This document shows positions 58,178 to 64,000 of a stretch of 64,000 nt of DNA, one piece after another. The DNA lies in contig NC_069090.1 in assembly GCF_947172395.1 (NCBI RefSeq), forward strand, positions 17,442,962-17,506,961, read 5' to 3'. The notes beneath the pieces are model-generated. The model searched no databases and was not told the DNA's origin. It saw only the letters and a program-made list of their open reading frames with translations. How positions within the stretch are numbered: position 1 is the first letter of the stretch; every line of letters starts with the position of its first letter. This stretch comes from Bicyclus anynana (lineage: Eukaryota > Arthropoda > Insecta > Lepidoptera > Nymphalidae). A program made the position numbers and the translations under genes.

Positions 58178-58283
58178 GCCAACTTTTCGAACTATGCCCG
58201 CCCATTGCCACTTCATCTTCACGACTCGATGTGCTATGTCGGGGACTTTGGTTTTTCTGCGGATCTCCTAATTTCGTCAATAA
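58178..58283 (-). pseudogene. RTE-type LINE reverse-transcriptase fragment
   Basis: On the minus strand one frame reads RKTKVPDIAHRVVKMKWQW followed by AGIVRKVG. This is the same C-terminal block as TKVTDIA...AGHIVRR in the copy at 24552, including the segment deleted there. IDEIRR just upstream is in another frame, so a frameshift separates them. The plus-strand frame over this stretch is a shadow. Confidence 0.75.
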
Positions 58284-58311
58284 CCCTTATATCTAATTAA
58301 AAATAAAACCG

Positions 58312-58480
58312 ACAAAGACGTACCGCCAAGCGATTTAGCGTTCCGGTACGATGTCGTGTAGAAACCGAAAGGAGTGTGGATTTTCATCCTCCTCCTAACA
58401 AGTTAGCCCGCTTCCATCTTAGACTGCATCATCACTTACCATCAGGTGAGATTGTTGTCAAGGGCTAACTTGTGAAAAAC
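58312..58480 (+). mobile_element. SINE, second family, 5'-truncated
   Basis: gtaccgccaagcgatttagc, aaccgaaaggagtgtggatt and catcacttaccatcaggtga, then gggctaacttgtgaaaaac. Confidence 0.88.
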
Positions 58481-58583
58481 AGTTAGGTAGTAGTTTGCAC
58501 AAAATAAAGGCGTCTACGGTTTATAATAACTCTTGTCACGTGTTTACCATGAATCCTCGGTTGACTTTTTTGTATATTAAGTA

Positions 58584-58789
58584 CTAGCTGACGCCGCGCG
58601 GATTCACCCGCGTGGTTCCAGTTCCCGTAGGAAGGCTGTAGGCTATATACAGGGATAATATATAGCCTACAGCCTTCCTCGATAAATGGGCTATCTAACA
58701 CTGAAAGAATTTTTCAAATCGGACCAGTAGTTTCTGAGATTAGCTCGCTCAAACAAACAAACTCTTCAGCTTTATAACATTAGTATAGA
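58584..58789 (-). mobile_element. Non-autonomous Helitron, complete
   Basis: Minus-strand copy with CTAG at 58584-58587, A at 58583, TCTATACTAATGTTATAAAG as start and T at 58790. A small internal palindrome (aggctgtaggctatata / tatagcctacagcct) lies at 58632-58676. Confidence 0.82.
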
Positions 58790-59102
58790 TTGTATATCCA
58801 ATCCCCATCTTACAGCGTATACAATACTTTTATGAAAGACATGGCACATGGCATGGCAGGACAAGGACGTTGGGTCAGCTAGAAATTTTGTCGCCAGCCC
58901 TGCCGCCAGCCCTGCTCACTGCAGCATCTGTTGTCCAAAAAGAGCGCTAAACCCGCCGCACTGGTCACGGGTTATATTGACAGCATCCGTCTGTCTCACG
59001 CGATTGTGTGTACATAGCATTTAACCTGAAAACGTGTTGTGTATACCTACTCCAACTATATACTCGTATGTATACACTACTCATATCTATATCAACATTA
59101 TC

Positions 59103-59154
59103 AGTTTATTTTAACGGCTCCAGGGCGAGGCCTCCCTCCTTATAGGAGAGGGAA
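59103..59154 (+). mobile_element. SINE piece used as insertion target
   Basis: gcctccctccttataggaga is the block seen in the third-family SINE at 42965. It resumes at 59432 with atatggagcttagac after the LINE insertion. Confidence 0.55.
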
Positions 59155-59431
59155 ATCTTTGCAGAGCATGCATGGAGGAAGAGGAAACCCCGATACATGT
59201 TATGCTTAGATGCAGAGGTGTATCGGAACAACGCGCAGCACACATTGGATCCCCAGCAACACTCCATGAGGCGTTCGGCGACCTGGGCGGCCTGTTAAAC
59301 TTCTGGAGCGAGCTCGGCTGGCTGGAGTGACTCCGGCGGGGACCAGCACCGAAGAGACCTACGCACAACGGCCAAACCTTAGTGGCCAAGTACGGATAGG
59401 GCCCAGGAAAAGAAGAAGAAAAAGAAGAAGA
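59155..59431 (+). pseudogene. 5'-truncated LINE with 11-bp target duplication
   Basis: AGGAGAGGGAA occurs at 59144-59154 and 59432-59442 around this insert, the mark of target-primed reverse transcription. The frame 59157-59330 reads LCRACMEEEETPIHVMLRC..., a CCHC-type zinc-knuckle (C-x2-C-x9-H-x4-C), and ends GLLNFWSELGWLE then stop. This is the usual C-terminal end of Jockey/R1-type LINE ORF2. About 100 bases of 3' UTR end in an (AAG)n-like tail. Only the last 57 codons came over. The longer frame overlapping the tail is not a gene. Confidence 0.85.
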
Positions 59432-59442
59432 AGGAGAGGGAA

Positions 59443-60229
59443 TATGGAGCTTAGACTGTCGGATGACTGGGACTGGCTTAATAACATGCTCTCCAAAACA
59501 GGTGTAATGCCACCGACTCCAGACTGGGAATTTTTGCTAAAAACTTAGAAAAAAGAACAACTTATTCTTTGTTAGCTATTTGTGAGTGTCATACTTGTTT
59601 ATCCCCATATTTGGTGAAACCGCGGAGCGACGGCTAGTCTCATAAGGAGGAAAGCAAGTTAATTAGGGTAGGTAATAATAATGAAGTATCTAATAATCAA
59701 TTCAATAAAGACAAGAAAGTTAATTTTAAATACAAATTATTTTCGACAACAATGTAAGTCAACGTAAAATTACAGCTATGGGGCTTTAACCATAGTAGAA
59801 CATATCAAGCGCTTAAGCAGACGCTTGAATATAGTGGAATGTAGATGTGAACTACGCAAGTTTGAATGAAATCTTGGACTCTTTCAGTATTTAAAACAAA
59901 ATCACTTTCAATGAAACGGACCAATATAAAATTACTGTAACTATTTTACTGTTACTTTTACTATTTCCCGAATTATGAACTGTGCATACTCAAAAATGAA
60001 CTCTAAGAAAACGGAATAAAATACAATGTACCTATGTAAACTGCACTCCCAACTGGGATGCGTGTCCCAAAAAGGGCTTTTACGATGTCTTCAAAAAAGG
60101 GAACGCATACAAACATACAAACCTTTAACGGGCGCAATAAAAGTTTTAAGATTGTAAACAAGTGTTACGACACCAAAGTTTGTCGGTCAGTACATACAGG
60201 CATACAGAACATAGATATAATAGGTACGA
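59443..60229. other. Unassigned
   Basis: A plus-strand frame to 59548 (WDWLNNMLSKTG) lies beyond the SINE piece; I do not recognise it. A Helitron scrap (ggtgaaaccgcggagcgacg) with CTAG ends near 59637. Confidence 0.4.
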
Positions 60230-60462
60230 TTAATAGTAGGTAGTAGTTTTAAAGATTCTTCAATATTTTTTTTATTAATATTTAGTCATATTTAAAGAGT
60301 AAATACTGACTCCGTTTGCTAGAAATTCTGATTTGCCTCCCTTAGGGTGAAATTTGTACAATAAAAAGTATTTTACGTTCTTTGTCATTCATCAAAATCG
60401 GACAGTCAATCTTGCCTACTTTCGCCTTTGTAATAATTGGAAGACGATATTTCTTTAGAATC
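60230..60462 (+). repeat. Local duplication, left copy
   Basis: It begins ttaatagtaggtagtag and ends ttggaagacgatatttcttt + agaatc. It matches 60779-60921 at both ends; about 95 bases in the middle (aaatactgactccgtttgct to catcaaaatcgg) are present only here. Confidence 0.85.
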
Positions 60463-60778
60463 TATGGACTGCCTCTTCCAAGACGGAGGTTCTGGGTTCG
60501 ATCCCCGGCTGGGCCGATTGAGGTTTTCTTAATTGGTCCAGGTCTGGCTGGTGGGTGGTTTCGGCCATGGCTAGTTACCACCCTACCGGCAAAAGACGTA
60601 CCGCCAAGCAATTTAGCGTTCCGGTACGATGACGTGTAGAAACCGAAAGGGGTGTGGATTTTCATCCTACCCCTAACAAGTTAGCCCGCTCCCATCTTAG
60701 ATTGCATCATCACTTACCATCAGGTGAGATTGTAGCCAAGAGCTAACTTGTAAAGAATAAAAAAAAATACTATACCAT
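60463..60778 (+). mobile_element. SINE, second family, between the duplicates
   Basis: It has box B GGTTCGATCCC near 60496, aggttttcttaattggtcca, gtaccgccaagcaatttagc and an A-tail at 60760-60768. The head is replaced by actgcctcttccaagacgg. Confidence 0.9.
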
Positions 60779-60921
60779 TAATAGTAGTAGTTCTAAACAT
60801 TCTTCAATATTTTTTTATATATATTTAGTCATATTTAAAGAGAGAGAGAGTGACAGACAGATAAATAATCTTGCCTACTTTCGCCTTTGTAATAATTGGA
60901 AGACGATATTTCTTTAGAATC
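60779..60921 (+). repeat. Local duplication, right copy
   Basis: ttaatagtagtagttctaaa, caatatttttttatatatat and cttgcctactttcgcctttg match the left copy. A short (GA)n stretch stands in place of its middle. Confidence 0.85.
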
Positions 60922-61834
60922 ACTCAAAATCAGTAACCTAATCATTTTACCCATAAACGCACCGTGGGAGGTCGCACATCCTTATCTATTCATATACTCG
61001 TTCCCATCAACTGCCATGTGCAGGCCCATCACTTCGTGTACATAAATCGAACAGATAAAACCCATCAATGGGGGCAGACGATATAGTGCATTCATTGCGT
61101 AAACAAGGGATGAACACACGCCAGACCCTGCGCGTAGGGCTGCCACACTCTTGTTTAAATTATAAAATCTAAAGTATTATTATGATTCAGATTAATGATA
61201 ATACCCAATGAGGAGTCCTTACTACATAGTTAAATATATTTAATTAATTAGAAATAAGACTAACCTACTAACACACTTAAAACAGATACATTAACATATT
61301 AACATAGGAAAAAAACAATTTAAATGTGTTACTCTTCTTAGTTGTAAACATTGTTAAATTTTAGTAATGTAAGGAATAATAAAGGCTTTGAAACTTGAAT
61401 ACTATAGATAGTAAATTTTGTTTTAAGTATATTATTTGCTGTAGTATATTAGTTGAATTTATTTAAATATGACACACTAACATATATTACTATAGTTATT
61501 TTATATTTTTTCATATAATATTTATTAATTATAACTACAAGTCAAAGTAACTGGTAGTCAGGCAACCCTACGTGTGTGTATCGCTGTCGACTCGTAAAGC
61601 TGCGCGCACATGAGTCACAGCTGCGGCCACACCGAGTGTACAATCTCGTCTGAGATTTGTAAATATACTCGTGCCGACAGTGACTTTTGTAAATATACAG
61701 TGTTGCCAACTTAACTAAGAACTTTACAACACACTCAATTCTATTATAACTGAATTCTAAACTTCATAATGAAAACTAAGCCTACATCGTCCACATGAAA
61801 TTTAGTTTATCACAAATCCCACTGAAACCATTAT
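60922..61834. other. Unassigned
   Basis: No gene recognised. Confidence 0.45.
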
Positions 61835-62010
61835 TTTTTAGAGGATAAAATGTAACCTATATTACCTTTTTCATCCTCCAGTGAAAATCCAATTAAAATC
61901 GGTTCAGCCGTTCCAGCCCCGACAAACAGACAGTAAGACAAAAATTTAATAAAAATTTGCTTGTGTTTTAGTTGAGTGCAAACTATCAAAAGCACTTGAG
62001 TAAAACACAT
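61835..62010 (-). mobile_element. Decayed Helitron or LINE-tail fragment
   Basis: gataaaatgtaacctatatt, aatcggttcagccgttccag and tcaaaagcacttgagtaaaa recur near 26900 and 43600. Confidence 0.5.
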
Positions 62011-62062
62011 TTATTTCGAAATCACAGACTTCACTTTTACAACACTTCAATTTTACTTATTA

Positions 62063-62248
62063 CTAGCTGACGCTGCGCGGTTTTACCCGCGTGGTTCTCG
62101 TTCCCGTAGGGATACGGGGACAATATAAAGCCTTCCTCATTAAGTCTAACACTGAAAGAGTTTTTAAAATCGGACCAGTAGTTCCTGAGATTAGCGCGTT
62201 CAACCAAACAAATAAACAAACTCTTCAGCTTTATAATATTAGTATAGA
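62063..62248 (-). mobile_element. Non-autonomous Helitron, complete
   Basis: CTAG at 62063-62066 preceded by A, start TCTATACTAATATTATAAAG read on the minus strand, T at 62249. A second start-like piece (ttgaagagtttgtttgtttt) follows at 62255 on the plus strand. The minus-strand open frame is element sequence. Confidence 0.83.
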
Positions 62249-62274
62249 TATGTATTGAAGAGTTTGTTTGTTTT

Positions 62275-63066
62275 AGATGAATTGATGATGATTGAGCATA
62301 TTTGTCTGCGTGGAATAAGAATATTTTCTGTTACAGTGACTTCAAATAGGCTTAGTTTATAAGCACATAACACCCTATATCATCATGTTTGTAATATCGG
62401 CAAGGTCGGCAAGTGGAAGAGCAGTTCACCTACAGCATCAGATAACATTCCAGTGAGAGTAGACAATAGCCCCATTGATCTATGTAGACTGTTGCCTCAT
62501 AGCTCGCGCATAGCTCGGTGTGACACACTCATTGATAAACTGTGTGATCTAAAACTGAACGTTTCTACATGACATGACATTTTTTTTACAACTTTCTATA
62601 AAAAATAGCTTTTACCTTCTGGTTTTCATTGTCTCAGGCCACGTCTCCTTCTTTTTAGGTGGAGATATGAAGTTTAAACCCATCACGCTGTTTCAATGCT
62701 ATTTGGCAGGGTTAGGGTGATGTCTGATTCTTGTAACTTGATTCAATAGATGCATATGAAAAGATTTAAGTCTGTCTGTGATTTCAAGATAACTGTGTTT
62801 TCTAAAGTGCTTACAGTTACTCAATACAAACAAGTTTTTTTATTTTATCTTTGCCATTTCTCCGGGCTAATCTTTAAAACAACTGGACCGATTTCAATGG
62901 GACATTCACTGGAAGATAGAAGAGGTTATTGAGCAATACGTAGTAGGCTTTTCAACTCGGAAAAATACTTGGTTTCTTGGGGATTTCTGAAAAACTGAAT
63001 TTGAAGCGTACGAAGTACGGGCATTTACTAGGTAAAAACGTAAGCTAATATGCCTAAGTACATGTA
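62275..63066. other. Unassigned with repeat scraps
   Basis: 62635-62725 resembles the third SINE family (cttctttttaggtggagat). 62860-63025 holds Helitron-like blocks (aactggaccgatttcaatgg). No gene recognised. Confidence 0.4.
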
Positions 63067-63280
63067 CTCATTAACAACCCATATTCGGCTCACTATGAAG
63101 CACGAGTCTCCTCTCAGAACGAGAGGGGTTAGGCCTTCTATCTTAGAGGTTCAGACTTCACACACTTAGAGAAGTTAGAAAATTCTTAGGGGTACAGGTT
63201 TCCTCAAGATGTTTTTCCTTCATCGTTTGAGACAAGTGATATTTAATTTCTTAGTAGGTACATAATTGTTGTAAAAGACT
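63067..63280 (-). mobile_element. SINE, first family, diverged and head-less
   Basis: acccatattcggctcactat, gagtctcctctcagaacgag and gatatttaatttcttagtag are first-family blocks on the minus strand. It abuts the LINE frame, so one inserted at or truncated the other. Confidence 0.8.
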
Positions 63281-63282
63281 GT

Positions 63283-64000
63283 CGTTTAATATTTATTAAG
63301 CCGTTACTACATATTTTTAATACTTGCCTTAGGAATTGCAGGTATCCTCAGGTGTGGAAGATGTCGCGAGTTGTTCCGATTCCTAAGAGCGGTTCCGGGT
63401 CAGAGGTAAGCAACTTCAGGCCGGTAGCTGTACTGTCAGTGTTTGGCAAGTTGTTCGAACACATCATACATAGGTATATAAGCCGCCAAGTTGAAAGTCA
63501 ACTTTCAAACGCACAGCATGGCTTCAGGATCGGACGTTCTACTGCCAGTAACCTATTAACTTTCCATGCATATGCTACTGCGGTTCTGGACGGTGGATAT
63601 CAAGTTGATGCAGCGTATTTTGACTTCCGGAAGGCGTTTGATACCGTAGATAATGACATCCTTCTTCGTAAATTTGCGAGTATCGGATTTACTTCTACGT
63701 TGCTGAAATTCTTCTCCGACTACCTCCGTAACCGGAGCCAGTATGTTCACTTCAACGGACACGTTTCGAACCCATATCACACGTATTCCGGAATAACCTC
63801 GAACCTAGGTCCTCTAGAATTTACTATATTCATTAACGACTTGCCTGATGTTGTTAGTTCAGCTCACTGTCTGTTGTTTGCTGATGACTTGAAATTGTTC
63901 TTACGAACCGGGACATTGGTGGATTGCGACCTTTTACAGAGAGACATTCAAAATGTCGCTGAGTGGAGTGACCGTAATCGGCTGATGTTTAATGAAACTA
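63283..64000 (+). mobile_element. Non-LTR retrotransposon reverse transcriptase, partial
   Basis: One uninterrupted frame runs from 63283 through the window end, about 239 codons without a stop. Motifs in order: VWKMSRVVPIPKSG; NFRPVAVLSVFGKLFEH (RT fingers); QHGFRIGRST; YFDFRKAFDTVD, holding the first catalytic aspartate; SGITSNLGPLEFTIFINDLP; and LLFADDLKLF with the catalytic AD-D pair. Jockey/CR1-like elements have this order. The SGITSNLGPL motif lacks two residues of the usual SG-VPQG-SNLGPL form, an in-frame 6-base deletion near the dNTP-binding region that may have inactivated it. Endonuclease and upstream RT parts are absent: a diverged SINE lies directly 5'. The remainder continues outside the window. 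The minus-strand frame here is a shadow. Confidence 0.9.

Noticed and set aside
59327..59548. 73-codon frame with a KRRRKRRRRR stretch
   Set aside because: The basic stretch is the AAG-rich tail of the LINE insertion and the frame crosses the target duplication.
63556..63780. 74-codon minus-strand frame
   Set aside because: Antisense shadow of the reverse-transcriptase frame.

Overview
This is animal nuclear DNA, almost certainly from a butterfly or moth. It is AT-rich and gene-poor. It is crowded with short interspersed repeats of kinds common in Lepidoptera: tRNA-derived SINEs, non-autonomous Helitrons with A|TC...CTAG|T ends, elements bounded by AACCGACTTC, and RTE- and Jockey/CR1-type LINE debris. 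There are no operons, bacterial signals or CRISPR arrays.

Only one host coding exon is convincing. It lies on the minus strand at 13364-13182, starts with ATG in a good context and ends at a consensus phase-0 donor. Its 61 codons match the N-terminus of the GAS2-like calponin-homology proteins (Drosophila pigs/pickled eggs). A splice acceptor sits 39 bases upstream of the ATG, so the gene has at least one more 5' UTR exon at higher coordinates. A 25-base candidate with good splice sites is at 34153-34129. The rest of the CH domain must lie at lower coordinates, and I found no further exon in 1-13175. Most of the window is therefore probably intron of this gene, with possible intergenic DNA towards the right end.

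Layout. 1-13.2 kb: two adjacent perfect hairpins, Helitrons (one inside another), a mariner-type MITE with TA duplication, another tight hairpin, and SINEs. 13.2-13.4 kb: the coding exon. 13.4-26 kb: SINEs, a 141-bp inverted-repeat element, and a decayed RTE reverse-transcriptase C-terminus. 26-29 kb: an AACCGACTTC-bounded element of about 1.1 kb, with a near-perfect 115-bp inverted repeat and four 131-bp tandem units. 29-39 kb: mostly low-information DNA, two CpG-rich patches, scattered repeat fragments. 39-53 kb: clustered SINEs, a complete 1.0-kb Helitron carrying four simple or tandem repeats, Helitron fragments, a near-perfect palindrome, and a hAT-like MITE (8-bp duplication) inside a Helitron. 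53-64 kb: SINEs, two textbook target-primed retroinsertions with 11- and 12-bp duplications, a local duplication around a SINE, and the start of a LINE reverse transcriptase that runs off the window.

I did not find a previously undescribed gene system. The best leads are the short-loop hairpins, the 26998-28074 element, and the nested insertions that give a readable history of transposition.
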